64,000 nucleotides of DNA, taken from assembly GCA_964578885.1 (NCBI GenBank), contig CAZOEO010000001.1, positions 1 to 64,000 on the forward strand, given 5' to 3'. A model generated the notes under the pieces. It was not told where the DNA came from and searched no databases. It was given only the letters and a program-made list of their open reading frames with translations. Below, one piece after another: positions 9,158 to 19,700 of this stretch. This DNA comes from CAZRHR01 sp964578885. Its GTDB lineage: Bacteria > Bacteroidota > Bacteroidia > CAIKAF01. The position numbers and the translations under genes are program-made. The stretch's first letter is position 1, and each line of letters begins with the position of its first letter.

Positions 9158-9212
9158 TTCTCTGCTGATTTTATTTTCAATAGTATAGATACGGGTAAAA
9201 GGGGATGTTCAG

Positions 9213-9650
9213 TTAATTGAATACCCGCAGAATTCCCTGGCCAGACAGAACCACCTGATATTGTACCAAAGGGTAAAAAGAAGGTCCGGTTACCACAGAG
9301 CCATCAATGATATTGAATCTTGAACCACAGCCATCGCCGCCACAATCATCATCCACCAAAAATAATCCCGTATCATCCGGCCGGACACGACCGCAACTTC
9401 CGCTACTCTCGAACGGACAATGCATTTCATACGCATTAAACCGATCTATGCTCACGCGAAAAACTAAAATCCCCCGTGAACCTCCCGGCAATTCAGCATA
9501 TCCCCCTACGCCTTGTAAAGCGGCATATTGCGCGTCGAAAATAAAAATGGTTTGATCCACAGGTACATTTGGGATATTTGGCGGCAATACTCCTGTACAA
9601 CCGTACCATATTATCATCATCATTACGGCAAAATGTCCTTTCCTTTTCAT
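9213..9650 (-). CDS. Rieske-like lipoprotein lacking the histidine ligands
   Basis: 145 residues. A hydrophobic leader ends in W-Y-G-C18, a loose lipobox, so it is probably a lipid-anchored envelope protein. The C-terminal ~90 residues have the layout of a Rieske domain (x-C-P-F ... G-S-R-F ... G-S-V-V-T-G-P-S ... PLVQYQV ... ILRVFN), but the normal C-x-H and C-x-x-H cluster ligands are not there: Cys78 is followed by Pro-Phe80, and Cys108 sits where the second His would be. Four cysteines remain (78, 86, 103, 108). Related small lipoproteins with lost ligands occur in Bacteroidota; their role is unknown. It may bind a different metal or only keep the fold. Convergent with dusB. Confidence 0.75.
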   Translation of the reverse strand: MKRKGHFAVMMMIIWYGCTGVLPPNIPNVPVDQTIFIFDAQYAALQGVGGYAELPGGSRGILVFRVSIDRFNAYEMHCPFESSGSCGRVRPDDTGLFLVDDDCGGDGCGSRFNIIDGSVVTGPSFYPLVQYQVVLSGQGILRVFN

Positions 9651-9740
9651 TCCTCTAAGGTAAGGCTTTTGCAGCGGATTCGCTCAATTCTTGTTCCTTC
9701 TCCATTGTGACACTGCGGCAAACAACGTATCTTGCTTCCA

Positions 9741-11852
9741 ATGTTCCGGATATTATTTTTCTGGTGGTGTTTTGGTTTTCTCTGGAGCCAAACGCCTTTG
9801 TGCATTTCCAATGGAGTGAGTTTGCCTACCCGGGATACCTTATATGTTTTGGTGGTATTTGCCGAAGTGGATTATTCCACAGGAAGTTGTCCGGGCGGAT
9901 TCTCTGACGCCGGATTTGCTGATGATTGGCCGACCATGGGACTGCCTCCACGGAAAGAGGATTTGGTAGATCCTGTCCTTTACGATGTTCCCAAAGGCGT
10001 TGTCACGCAGTTTTATCATCAGGCCAGTTTTGGACAATATGTGATTTTAGGAGATAGCTGGCCGGAACGCATCACCGTGCCTTGCGGCGAAATGTCTGCC
10101 GGTACGTTCAATGTAGATGCCGTTTTTCGGCGAATGAAAACCCCGACCGCCTCGCTTTCTCCCGAAGGAATACCCTGGACTCGTTTCGATCAATGGACCA
10201 TCACCGATCAGGGGCGGCCTTGCCTGGAATTTCCGGATGGAAAAGCCGATCTGGTTTATGTCGTGTGGAAGAACAATCGGTATCTCCACGGTTGGAAAAC
10301 CAATCCCAACGCAGGATTTGGCGTTACTGAATACCAGTCGCCGGCCTTCGCCGCATGGTCTGGAACCAATAATATTTCTTCGTTTAACAATGGCTATGGC
10401 AGCAGGCAAGGCATACATACCACAGTTGCCGAACACTTACATGGGATTTTTGGAGGAAATCATTGGCACACCGCCGGTGGACGCGGCTGGCATTCTACCC
10501 TCGCCATGGGCTTGAACTATGGCGCAACGGCCCAACTTTTTTCCCCGATGCTTTCCGCCTGCGGCTGGGACCGGTGGATGATGGACTGGAAACCTCCCGG
10601 CTCTTCCTGGAGCATTGGTGCCCTGGACTCCCTTGGACGACCCATACAAACCGATTTTAAAGCCGCACAAGAAACCGGAACCACCTATCTGTGGGTGCGC
10701 GATTTTTTACCTTCCGGCGACGCCATCAGAATTCAACTCGACTTAGGGAACGAAACCCTTCCTTCGGTAAAGAACCAATACATTTGGCTGGAGTATCGTC
10801 GGATGGAAGCGCCCACCGATTGCTGGATCGATTCTAATCTGACTTGCGCAAGACGCACCATATCCAACGCACCTTGCGGCCCCGCCGGATTATTTGCCTA
10901 TTATCAGCTGGGAAAAGATCAAACCTGTGGAAATGCAGATATTTACAGTTCAAAAAGGGAACTTCCGAATGGACTTGCGGGTTTTTTGATTCCCATTTCT
11001 GCCGAAGGACGTTTCGACATGCATTATTCTTTCGACCAAATTCAATCACCCAGATTCGGACATTGCCAGTGGGGAAATGCGAGTTTGCCCATCCGTCGCG
11101 ACGCCTTTCGGCCGAATCCGATGACCGGGCAGCACGACCTTTGGCAAGTGACCGATCAAAATCGGGATGGTCGTCTTTATCATGGCGATACAGTGCAAGC
11201 AGGTCTTTCAGAATGGATAGGAGATAGCCTCGTGTACAATTTCTGGGCGGGGGGAGATGACCTCGATGCCTTTTCTTTTTCAAGTGGACAAACGGAATTT
11301 TCTCTCAGCACCAATCCCGCTCCTATACCATTATATACATTAACCACAGATTTTGAAAATAAGCGCGTCATCTGGCCGCCCGCGTCTTATGAGAATAGAG
11401 AAATTTTGCTTAACGGATTCAGAATCCGAATTGTTCGGGAAGGCATGGCGCCAGATGGACAGCCCGGAATGCTTCTCCGTATCGACTGGCAGGATTGGAC
11501 CATCAGAGAATCTGTAAGATGGTGCGGACAACTCCGTTTTGAATCCGGCAAAGAATCCAAACCCCTTTTACTGGAGGTGGGTAAAACCATTTGGTTGGAA
11601 AAAGGAGAAAGCCCGATTTCGCCTGCCGGCATTCGTGGTCCAGACGGAACGTACGATTTGTCTGAGCCCACTGTCTGGCAAGTAAAGCCTGGTGCGGTAC
11701 TGCATCTGAAACGAAAAGCACGAATTGTGATTGGCAGAGAGGCTACATTGCATTTGATGAAAGGTGCCACCTGCATTTTAGAAAAGGGCGCCAAAATTCG
11801 TGTGAAACGAGGAGGAACCTTTCTTTCAGAAGGGCAAATTCTAAGACCATGA
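9741..11852 (+). CDS. Secreted M6-like metallopeptidase homologue with altered zinc motif
   Basis: 703 residues from the ATG at 9741 (a TTG three codons earlier is less likely). Signal peptide 1-16. Around residues 225-250 it has HTTVAEHLHGIFGGNHWH: this aligns with the H-E-x-x-H ... G-G-N-H pattern of M6-type zinc peptidases but has Ala230 in place of the first His, while Glu231, His234, His241 and His243 are present. The middle (about 330-600) looks beta-rich; the last ~75 residues are short repeats of the form G-A-x-L-x-L, suggesting a beta-solenoid. There is no clear T9SS sorting domain. The stop overlaps the next gene by 4 bases. It may be an inactive relative or use another ligand set. 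The peptidase relation is inferred from the motif region only. Confidence 0.65.
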   Translation: MFRILFFWWCFGFLWSQTPLCISNGVSLPTRDTLYVLVVFAEVDYSTGSCPGGFSDAGFADDWPTMGLPPRKEDLVDPVLYDVPKGVVTQFYHQASFGQYVILGDSWPERITVPCGEMSAGTFNVDAVFRRMKTPTASLSPEGIPWTRFDQWTITDQGRPCLEFPDGKADLVYVVWKNNRYLHGWKTNPNAGFGVTEYQSPAFAAWSGTNNISSFNNGYGSRQGIHTTVAEHLHGIFGGNHWHTAGGRGWHSTLAMGLNYGATAQLFSPMLSACGWDRWMMDWKPPGSSWSIGALDSLGRPIQTDFKAAQETGTTYLWVRDFLPSGDAIRIQLDLGNETLPSVKNQYIWLEYRRMEAPTDCWIDSNLTCARRTISNAPCGPAGLFAYYQLGKDQTCGNADIYSSKRELPNGLAGFLIPISAEGRFDMHYSFDQIQSPRFGHCQWGNASLPIRRDAFRPNPMTGQHDLWQVTDQNRDGRLYHGDTVQAGLSEWIGDSLVYNFWAGGDDLDAFSFSSGQTEFSLSTNPAPIPLYTLTTDFENKRVIWPPASYENREILLNGFRIRIVREGMAPDGQPGMLLRIDWQDWTIRESVRWCGQLRFESGKESKPLLLEVGKTIWLEKGESPISPAGIRGPDGTYDLSEPTVWQVKPGAVLHLKRKARIVIGREATLHLMKGATCILEKGAKIRVKRGGTFLSEGQILRP

Positions 11853-12253
11853 GACTATTTTGCCTGGTTTTGATTTGTCTGTTGCCAATCATTGGAGAAG
11901 GAAAGGCATCTGCCCAAAGGATTGGATTCGGAACCAATCAACAAGCCGATGCAAAACCCAAACGTTCACGGAAAAAAGTAGCCGCACTCCAAAGAATGGA
12001 TTTTCTCCAGCATGCCAAAACCATGCGAAAAACCACCGGGAGAGCTCGTCGTGTGGAACGGAGAAATGAGCGAAAAATGAAGGAAAATGCAGAGGCCACC
12101 CTATCTCCTAAAGAAAAAAGAGAGAGAAAAAGGGCCGCTAAAATGTTAAAAACGCGACACCTCGATATTCAAGATCCTGAAACCAGGCGAAGAATGAAGA
12201 AGCACCTGCGACAATGGAAAAAAGATGCAAGAAGGAATAAATACCGACCTTGA
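11849..12253 (+). CDS. Small, very basic secreted protein
   Basis: 134 residues. Signal peptide 1-23 (ending A-S-A-Q) followed by a mature region made almost entirely of Lys, Arg, Glu, Gln and Ala, predicted helical and without cysteine, ending K-Y-R-P. It starts inside the last codons of the metallopeptidase-like gene (4-base ATGA overlap), so the two are translationally coupled. Strongly basic secreted proteins may bind DNA, polyanions or lipopolysaccharide, but nothing here identifies the target. No family recognised. Confidence 0.7.
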   Translation: MRLFCLVLICLLPIIGEGKASAQRIGFGTNQQADAKPKRSRKKVAALQRMDFLQHAKTMRKTTGRARRVERRNERKMKENAEATLSPKEKRERKRAAKMLKTRHLDIQDPETRRRMKKHLRQWKKDARRNKYRP

Positions 12254-12412
12254 ACGTGTAAAAAGTAGAGGCGTTTTAAGGAAAAAATACTTTTTGTTTA
12301 GATGTATAATTAACTGTAAATCATTTTCATATGACCATATTTGCTCGGCAATTACAGTTTTCTGAACTTTTTTTCAACAAGAAATGAACCGACACGGGGG
12401 TGTATTTGTCAT

Positions 12413-12442
12413 TTGTATTGCTGTGAAATGTGAATAAATTTG
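12413..12442 (+). promoter_or_regulatory. Bacteroidota-type promoter
   Basis: TTG at 12413-12415, a 19-bp spacer, and a perfect TAnnTTTG box (TAAATTTG, 12435-12442), matching the known -33/-7 pattern of Bacteroidota. The transcript would begin near 12447, 16 nt before the ATG at 12463. A second TAAATTTG lies at 12452-12459, 3 nt before the ATG. Confidence 0.6.
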
Positions 12443-12462
12443 AAATAACGGTAAATTTGCCC

Positions 12463-12891
12463 ATGGACGACATTAAAATCATCATCTACTTGCTCATCGG
12501 CGCTTTCTGGGTCGTCAGCACGTTGATGAAAGGGAATAAGAAGAAAACGTTACCTAAAAAGACGGTGGCAACACCCTCTCCTTCCAGTCCCACTGCTTCA
12601 CGGCAAAAATCTCTCGAAGAGGCGCAAAAGCGACTTTTGGAATCCATGGAGGGTTTGAGGCACTCTTACAGAAAAATGACCGGGGAAGTAGAAACGAATT
12701 ATACAGAAGATGATGAGATGGCCAAAGCCGGAAGTTTAGAGGCTGTATCTGATGTTGAATTACCAAGGGTAAGGGATAGGAAGGAGGACGTGGCCTATCA
12801 AGCCTCAGATACCACCATACGAACACCTGCTCAGGAAGAATTTCGTAACGCAATTGTTTGGCAAGCAATACTTAATAGACCGCAATTTTAA
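12463..12891 (+). CDS. Membrane-anchored protein of unknown function
   Basis: 142 residues from the ATG at 12463; a GTG at 12430 lies within the promoter and is rejected. One membrane segment (about 4-22, DIKIIIYLLIGAFWVVSTLM) is followed by a Lys-rich stretch and a long, polar, probably cytoplasmic or disordered tail with predicted helix near 50-75. The C-terminus AQEEFRNAIVWQAILNRPQF looks like a short conserved helix. Similar small anchored proteins exist in Bacteroidota but I know no function. It stands alone between the basic protein and the TonB receptor operon. Confidence 0.65.
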   Translation: MDDIKIIIYLLIGAFWVVSTLMKGNKKKTLPKKTVATPSPSSPTASRQKSLEEAQKRLLESMEGLRHSYRKMTGEVETNYTEDDEMAKAGSLEAVSDVELPRVRDRKEDVAYQASDTTIRTPAQEEFRNAIVWQAILNRPQF

Positions 12892-12918
12892 AATTTAAAT
12901 GAAGTTTAGGTGAACTTC

Positions 12919-12948
12919 TTGTTAAAACCCCTTAATTAATTACTTTTA
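12919..12948 (+). promoter_or_regulatory. Probable promoter of the TonB receptor / T9SS cargo / PorV operon
   Basis: TTG at 12919-12921, a 19-bp spacer and TACTTTTA at 12941-12948 (7 of 8 matches to TAnnTTTG). It lies 50 bases before the ATG of the receptor gene. No terminator is visible inside the three downstream genes, so it would drive the whole 9.4-kb unit. Confidence 0.5.
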
Positions 12949-12997
12949 CGGGGCGAAAAACTAGGGGTCATCTCCCAAAATATAAATCCAAACGGAT

Positions 12998-15900
12998 ATG
13001 ATGAAGCATCTACTAGGGTTCATGGTGGCAATTTTGACGCTCCCCGGATGGGTATTCGGGCAGGGTTCCACCGGAGACGTGAGAGGTACTGTGAAAGACA
13101 ATACAGGTGAGCCTGTGCCTTTTGCGAATGTGATTTTGTTGAAGGATGGTCTCCAATTTAGGGGAACGCAGACGGACATCGATGGGGTCTATCTGTTTAA
13201 AGCCATTCCAGCAGGTAACTATGAAGTGCAAGTTTCTTCTATCGAATTCGGTCAATCCAAAAAGGGTGTTCTGGTTCAATCCGGAGGACGTATTTCTTTT
13301 GTCGATTTTACTGTTTCTAAAGGAAGGGAACTTGTCGAAATTAATTTCACAGAACAAAAGCCACTCATCGAAGTGGATAATACGGTTCAGGGTTTTAGTT
13401 TGACCCGTGAAGATATTATGAAGGTTCCCGGCCGGGGTGCTTTTGCTGCTGCAACACTCGCGCCAGGCGTATTCTCCCGAGATGGTGAAGTCGGAAATAT
13501 CCGCGGAGCACGGAGCGGTGCTACGGTATTCATCGATGGTGTAAAAATTCGTGGCGCATCTGCCAACTTACCTAGGGAAGCACTTCAGGAAACTCAAGTA
13601 ATTCTGGGTGGTGTGCCTGCTGAATTTGGAGATGCAACCGGTGGATTAATCCTTATTACCACCCGTTCTATTTCCAATAAATTTTTCGGTGGCGTAGAAG
13701 GTCGTACTTCCCAATTCTTAGACCGCTGGGGAGACGCGCTTTTCTCCGGTGTAATTGGTGGACCTTTGGCCCGTAGAGTAGATCCTACTTCTGCGAACAA
13801 AGCAAAAATCCCTGTACTCGGTTTTCTATCTTCTGTAGAAGGTGTTTATGCAGCCGATCCAAACCCTGTGCGCGGCGGAAGCTGGAAAGTACGGGACGAT
13901 GTACGCGACCGCATTACTTTAGAACCTATTCGTTTGGCTGAAACCGGAAGCGGAACACGCCTGAATGCGGAATATCTGCGCCGCTCCGATTTCGAACGTA
14001 TTCCAACTCGTCAAAATGTGGCGTCTCAAAGCCTTACTGCTCAAGCGAAATTAGACTACGCACCTTCTTTCTATACCACCATTTCTGCGGGTGGTTACGT
14101 AGCGTTGAGCAGCCAGGTAGGCGGCCGTGATGGTACTACTTATAATAACTCACTTTTCAACTGGGAAAACAACGGTCGATCTACCGGTTTTACCTGGAAC
14201 GCCTGGGGAAGAATTACGCACCGTTTCAAAGAAGACACTGCCCGCAAAGACCGCACCATTCGTAATGCACTCGTAAGTTTGCAGGTGGATTACCTTAACG
14301 GTCGCAGCACGGTAGAAGATGTAAACCATGGCAACAGATTCTTTGATTACGGTCACGTAGGTCGCTTCGATGTGTACCGTCGTCCTGTTTATCCAACCTT
14401 TGGCTTTGATCCAAGATCAAATACTTCCGGTTGGTTGTTTGCCGGTTTCCAGGATACCCTTATCACTTTTACACCAGGTAACCTGAATCCCCTTTCTTCT
14501 GCTGTTACTTCTCAATATTATACCTTTTATGACAGCCCCCGTGGTGTGTACGATGAGTTTCCCAACATTCAAAATGGAGGAGGACTACTCAATGGACAAG
14601 GCCCACGCAGCGTTTATGGTCTTTGGAACAGTGTAGGAACACAGTTCAACAGTTATCAGATTTCAGATAATAACCAGTTCCGCGTAGTAGGTCAGGGTTC
14701 TGCCAACATCAAAAACCACGACATCCGAATTGGTTTCGAGTTTGAACAACGTAATGATAACTTGTACAGCCTTTCTCCGGTTGGATTGTGGCGTCTGGCA
14801 TTCCTGAATGCCAACAGACATTTGGGAACCATTGATACCGCCAACCCTCAGTTGGTATTCGATCAAAATGGTGTATTTCAGGATACCATCAACTACCCAT
14901 TCTTATATCGTGAAGACGAAGCCCGCACTGCTGCTACTGGCTACAAGTTCGGGGTAGGTCAATCTTTCTTCGATTGGAACTTGCGTCAGCGCTTAGGTTT
15001 GAATGTAGATGGACTTGAATTCGTTGATGTGGATAAATACGACCCCGGTTTCTTTAGCATCAATATGTTCAGCGCAGACGAATTGTTGAACCAAGGTGGA
15101 AACGTGGTGACCTATTATGGTTATGATGTATATGGTAACCGCACCGGTGGAAACGTCACTTTCAATGACTTCTTTACAGCACGTGACGAATTCGGAAACT
15201 TTACCCGTCCCATTGGTTCCTTCCAACCTATTTATATGGCTGGTTATATCTCCGATAAGTTTACCTTCCAGGATATCATTTTCAACGTAGGTGTTCGGGT
15301 AGACCGTTTCGATGCGAACCAAAGTGTTTTGCGTGACCCATATTCTTTGTATCAGACCAGAACCCGTGGTGAAGTCGCTAACTTGGGTGGTAATGCGGTA
15401 GATCATCCGTCCAACATCGGTGAAAACTTCGTGGTTTATGTAAACGACCGCGAAAACCCAACTGAAATTCTTGGATATCGTGATGGAAAGCAATGGTATA
15501 ATGCTTCTGGTCAAACCATTAACGACCCGGCATTACTGAGAACGGCTAGCGGACGTGTACAACCATTGATGGTAAATCCTTCTGATGATGTACAATCTCA
15601 AGGTTTCAGCCCGACTGGTTCGTTTGTGGATTACACACCACAAGTGAATGTGATGCCACGTATTTCATTCTCTTTCCCAATTTCTCAACACGTAGGCTTT
15701 AACGCGTATTATGACGTATTGACCCAGCGTCCTTCCGGAGCTGTTCGTTTGAATCCACTGGATTACTACTTCTGGGATAACGCTTCATACAATACAAATG
15801 GTGTGTTCTTTAACAACCCGAACCTACGTCCAGAGCGTACCACTGACTTCTCCCTTGGTTTCCGTTCTGCATTAGGCGAATCCAAGCGTTCTGCATTGAC

Positions 15901-16738
15901 CATCTCTGCTTTCTATCGTGAATTACGCGATATGATCGCTTTGGTTCGTGTGACCGAAGCATTTCCTAGAACTTATGGAACTTGGGACAACATTGACTTT
16001 GGTACAGTAAAAGGGGTTTCTTTCGAATACCAACTTCGTCCGAAATCTAATATTACACTTAGTGCTTCTTACACTTTGCAGTTTGCAGATGGTACAGGAT
16101 CGGATAATACATCTGCCCTGAACCTGGTAAACTCTGGTCAGCCTAACTTGCGTACCACTGTACCTACCAACTACGACCGTCGGCACCTTTTTACCGGATT
16201 CTTTGTATTTAACTTTGGTAATAAAGCCAACCAAACCTATATCGGATCTGAAGGCTTGAGATGGTTACTGGAAAACTTAGGTTTCAGCGCCACACTTCGT
16301 GGAGGTTCTGGAGTGCCTTACACTCGTCAGAGCAACGTAACAGGTACACAAATTGCGAATGGTGGTCAGCCTTCATTGTTGGGATCCATCAATGGTGCTC
16401 GTTTGCCATGGGAATTCAACATCGATTTATTGGTAGACAAGGACATCAATATTACCTGGAAAAAAGAAGGTACCGACGGCAAGAAGCCTCGCACCTCTTC
16501 TTTGAACCTCTATTTCCAGATTTTGAACGTGTTTGATATTGCCAACACCATTTCTGTGTACGCAGCCACTGGTAACCCTGATGATGATGGATACCTTACT
16601 GCTCCACAATTCCAGCCTTTTATTCAAGGTCAAATTGACCCACTGGCCTTCCGTGACATGTATAGCTTGAAAGTGAACGACCCACGGAACTTTAGCCTTC
16701 CTCGCAGAATTCGTTTTGGTGCCATCCTCTCCTTCTAA
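12998..16738 (+). CDS. TonB-dependent outer-membrane receptor with carboxypeptidase-regulatory-like domain
   Basis: 1246 residues. Signal peptide 1-21; residues about 25-110 form a carboxypeptidase-D regulatory-like beta-sandwich (GDVRGTVKDNTGEPVPFANV...); then the plug domain (about 125-225, with GARSGATVFIDGVKIRG and a TRS segment); the rest is a large C-terminal barrel ending in an aromatic residue (R-F-G-A-I-L-S-F). TonB-dependent receptors take up or, with partners, handle large substrates across the outer membrane. It is the first of three tightly linked genes, followed 6 bases later by a 1521-residue T9SS cargo and then a PorV-like barrel. It is not a SusC with a SusD neighbour. The substrate is unknown. 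Confidence 0.9.
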   Translation: MMKHLLGFMVAILTLPGWVFGQGSTGDVRGTVKDNTGEPVPFANVILLKDGLQFRGTQTDIDGVYLFKAIPAGNYEVQVSSIEFGQSKKGVLVQSGGRISFVDFTVSKGRELVEINFTEQKPLIEVDNTVQGFSLTREDIMKVPGRGAFAAATLAPGVFSRDGEVGNIRGARSGATVFIDGVKIRGASANLPREALQETQVILGGVPAEFGDATGGLILITTRSISNKFFGGVEGRTSQFLDRWGDALFSGVIGGPLARRVDPTSANKAKIPVLGFLSSVEGVYAADPNPVRGGSWKVRDDVRDRITLEPIRLAETGSGTRLNAEYLRRSDFERIPTRQNVASQSLTAQAKLDYAPSFYTTISAGGYVALSSQVGGRDGTTYNNSLFNWENNGRSTGFTWNAWGRITHRFKEDTARKDRTIRNALVSLQVDYLNGRSTVEDVNHGNRFFDYGHVGRFDVYRRPVYPTFGFDPRSNTSGWLFAGFQDTLITFTPGNLNPLSSAVTSQYYTFYDSPRGVYDEFPNIQNGGGLLNGQGPRSVYGLWNSVGTQFNSYQISDNNQFRVVGQGSANIKNHDIRIGFEFEQRNDNLYSLSPVGLWRLAFLNANRHLGTIDTANPQLVFDQNGVFQDTINYPFLYREDEARTAATGYKFGVGQSFFDWNLRQRLGLNVDGLEFVDVDKYDPGFFSINMFSADELLNQGGNVVTYYGYDVYGNRTGGNVTFNDFFTARDEFGNFTRPIGSFQPIYMAGYISDKFTFQDIIFNVGVRVDRFDANQSVLRDPYSLYQTRTRGEVANLGGNAVDHPSNIGENFVVYVNDRENPTEILGYRDGKQWYNASGQTINDPALLRTASGRVQPLMVNPSDDVQSQGFSPTGSFVDYTPQVNVMPRISFSFPISQHVGFNAYYDVLTQRPSGAVRLNPLDYYFWDNASYNTNGVFFNNPNLRPERTTDFSLGFRSALGESKRSALTISAFYRELRDMIALVRVTEAFPRTYGTWDNIDFGTVKGVSFEYQLRPKSNITLSASYTLQFADGTGSDNTSALNLVNSGQPNLRTTVPTNYDRRHLFTGFFVFNFGNKANQTYIGSEGLRWLLENLGFSATLRGGSGVPYTRQSNVTGTQIANGGQPSLLGSINGARLPWEFNIDLLVDKDINITWKKEGTDGKKPRTSSLNLYFQILNVFDIANTISVYAATGNPDDDGYLTAPQFQPFIQGQIDPLAFRDMYSLKVNDPRNFSLPRRIRFGAILSF

Positions 16739-16744
16739 TGTAGT

Positions 16745-19700
16745 ATGAAAAGAATGATTAGCAGATACCGCAGCCATATGAAAAAGTTACCCTTGTTATT
16801 GGCAGGCTTTGCACTTCTTACGGCGTTGCCGACCTTTGCCTATCGCCATAATCCGGATGCCGACGGGAAGCCCGCAGGTGGTCCAGATAAATCTGTGGCC
16901 GCTGGCTGTTTACCTCCTTCCACTTCTGCGGAATTGAATGTAAACAACGTTCGCGCCCTGATTCACTCCGGTGGTGATATGTGGTGGGATTTGATTGCCA
17001 ATGCCCGTTATGAGGTTCCAAAAGGTTCCGGAAGGCACTCATTGTACGTTGGAACATTATGGATTGGTGGTCGTGATCTAAATACACAAACCCTTAGAGT
17101 GGCGGCACAACGCTATCGTTCTAATGGTGTGGATTATTTTACCGGTCCATTGGATGTACTTGGTACGGCAGAAATTGATCCTGAGACTTGTGACCTTTAT
17201 GATCAAATCTGGTCATTAACCCGTACGCAAGTTGAGCAGTTCAGATTATGTAATTGTATCGCTCCTGACGATCCATCCTGCGAAGGTTATACTGTTCCCG
17301 AATCCATTAAAAAATGGCCCGGAAACCCTATTCCTCAATCCAATGGCCAGCACCTGAACATGCAGCCTATCTTGGCGCCTTTTGCCGATGTAAATGGGGA
17401 CGGTGTGTATCGTTGGGAAGATTGTGATTATCCATTTTATGACCTTGACAATAATGTGGATTGTTCCGTAGACCGCTCATCATTCTTGTATGGTGACTTT
17501 ACTTTATGGTGGGTATTTAACGATAAAGGAAATATCCATGGTGAATCACAAGGTTTACCTATTGGTATGGAAATCCGTGCTCAGGCTTTTGGTTTCAATA
17601 CCAATGATGAGATCAACAACATGACCTTTTACAACTACGAGTTGATTAACCGTGGTACTACCACTTTGGCATCATGCTACTTTGGTGTAAACACCGATGC
17701 TGATATCGGTGGTGCAAACGATGACTACACGGGTTGTGATGTAGCTCGTGGTTTCGGTTTCATGTATAATGGAGATGCTTTTGATGAAAATTTCGCTGGA
17801 CAGCTCGGATATGGTCAGAGCCCACCTGCCATTGGTATTGACTTCTTCGAAGGTCCATATCTTGACTCAAATGGTGTTGCGATTACTTTTGATCCTTCTG
17901 ATATTCCCAATCTCACAGATACGACCCGTCATAGCGGTGCGTTTGGTATCAATGGTTTAGGATTTAACGACACGATTGCTGACAACGAACGTTATGGAAT
18001 GCGTCGTTTCGTATATTATATCAATGGTGGCGGCCCTACCGGTGACCCAAGTGTAGCACCGGAATATTACAACTTCCTTCGTGGGGTTTGGAGAGACAAT
18101 AGCCGTATGGTTTACGGAGGAAATGGTTATCCTGCTCCCGGGAATGGTTCTACCACTATTGTTTCCGATTTCATGTTCCCGGGTGATTCAGATCCGCTGC
18201 ATTGGGGCACACGCGGTGTCGTTCCAGCTTTCGATTGGAGAGAGCAAAACACCGGTGCAGCACCCAATACGCCTGGTGACCGTCGTTTTGTACAATCTGC
18301 TGGTCCATTTACCTTACGCCCCGGTTATGTGAATGACATTACCATTGGTGTGGTATGGGCTCGTGGTACTTCCGGCGATCCTTATGAATCTGTTATTCGC
18401 GTACTTTCTGCTGACCAAAAGGCACAATCCTTATTCGAAAACTGTTTCCGCGTGTTGAACGGTCCGGATGCTCCGGATTTGAATTATCAGGAATTGGATC
18501 GTGAGTTGATTTTCTATCTTACCAACCGCGCTACTTCTAACAATTACCTTGAAGAGTACGAAGAACTGAACTATTTTATTCCTGAGTTCGAGTTAAATGT
18601 TCGTGCACTGACCAAAGACACGGTTATCTTTACTCCTATGTGGTCCGCTCTTCGTTTTAAAGCGAATGGAGATACCATCTTCGTGTACAACCAGCCTTCT
18701 GTGAATGGAACAGCTTCCGACACCGTTCTACCTATCTTCGATAGCAACAACAACCCTGTAGGTACGCAATATGGATTCTTTAGCAATCCATCCACTCCCA
18801 TTCTGACAACCATTCAATTGGGCACTCAGACCGATACGGTATTCTTCGATCGTCAGATTCGTTTCGAAGGTTATATGATTTATCAGTTGAGGAATGCCAC
18901 GGTAACTGCTACGGATATCTATGGTCCTAATGGATCCTCAGTAGCTCGTCTTGTTGCACAATGTGACGTGAGAAATTTTGATGCCAATGGTAACCCCATC
19001 GGTCGTTTGGTGAATTTCCAGTTTGATGAAGAGCTCGGTTTCTCTGTTCCTAAAGTGATGGTGAATGGTGCTAACGAAGGTATCATCAACTCTTTCCGCA
19101 TTACAGAAGACCAGTTTGCTGTTGGCGATAAACGTTTGGTGAATCATAAGACGTATCATTATATGGTATTGGCTTACGGTTACAATAACTATAAGCTTTT
19201 CAATCCAAATGATCCTACTTTACTGAATGGTCAGCGTGAGCCCTTCTTCCTTGGTCGCAGAAATATTAAGGTTTACTCCGTAATTCCTCATATTCCTGCT
19301 CCTGAACTGGGTGGAACGGCATTGAATGCGCTGTATGGCTCTTCGCCATCTATTACGCGTGCTGAAGGTCGTGGTAATGGTGGTAATTTTGTGGAATTGA
19401 CACAAGCTACTGAGAATGCCATTTTGGCCAGTCCAAACAATCGTGTTGATACCTTGGTCTACAAGCCTAATGCAGGCCCATTGAACATCAAAGTAATCGA
19501 CCCCCTCCGTGTTCGTCCGGGGAACTACGCTCTGAAGATTACTGGTCCAAACAATCCGAATTCATCTGTATTGAGCGACAATGCCCGTTGGATTCTGTTT
19601 GAAGTTGGTCAAAACGGAACTTTGGATACTATTGCGATTTCAGACAAGACGATTGCAGATGGATATGAGCAGATTGTATTCGACCGTCGTAGTATCCCGG

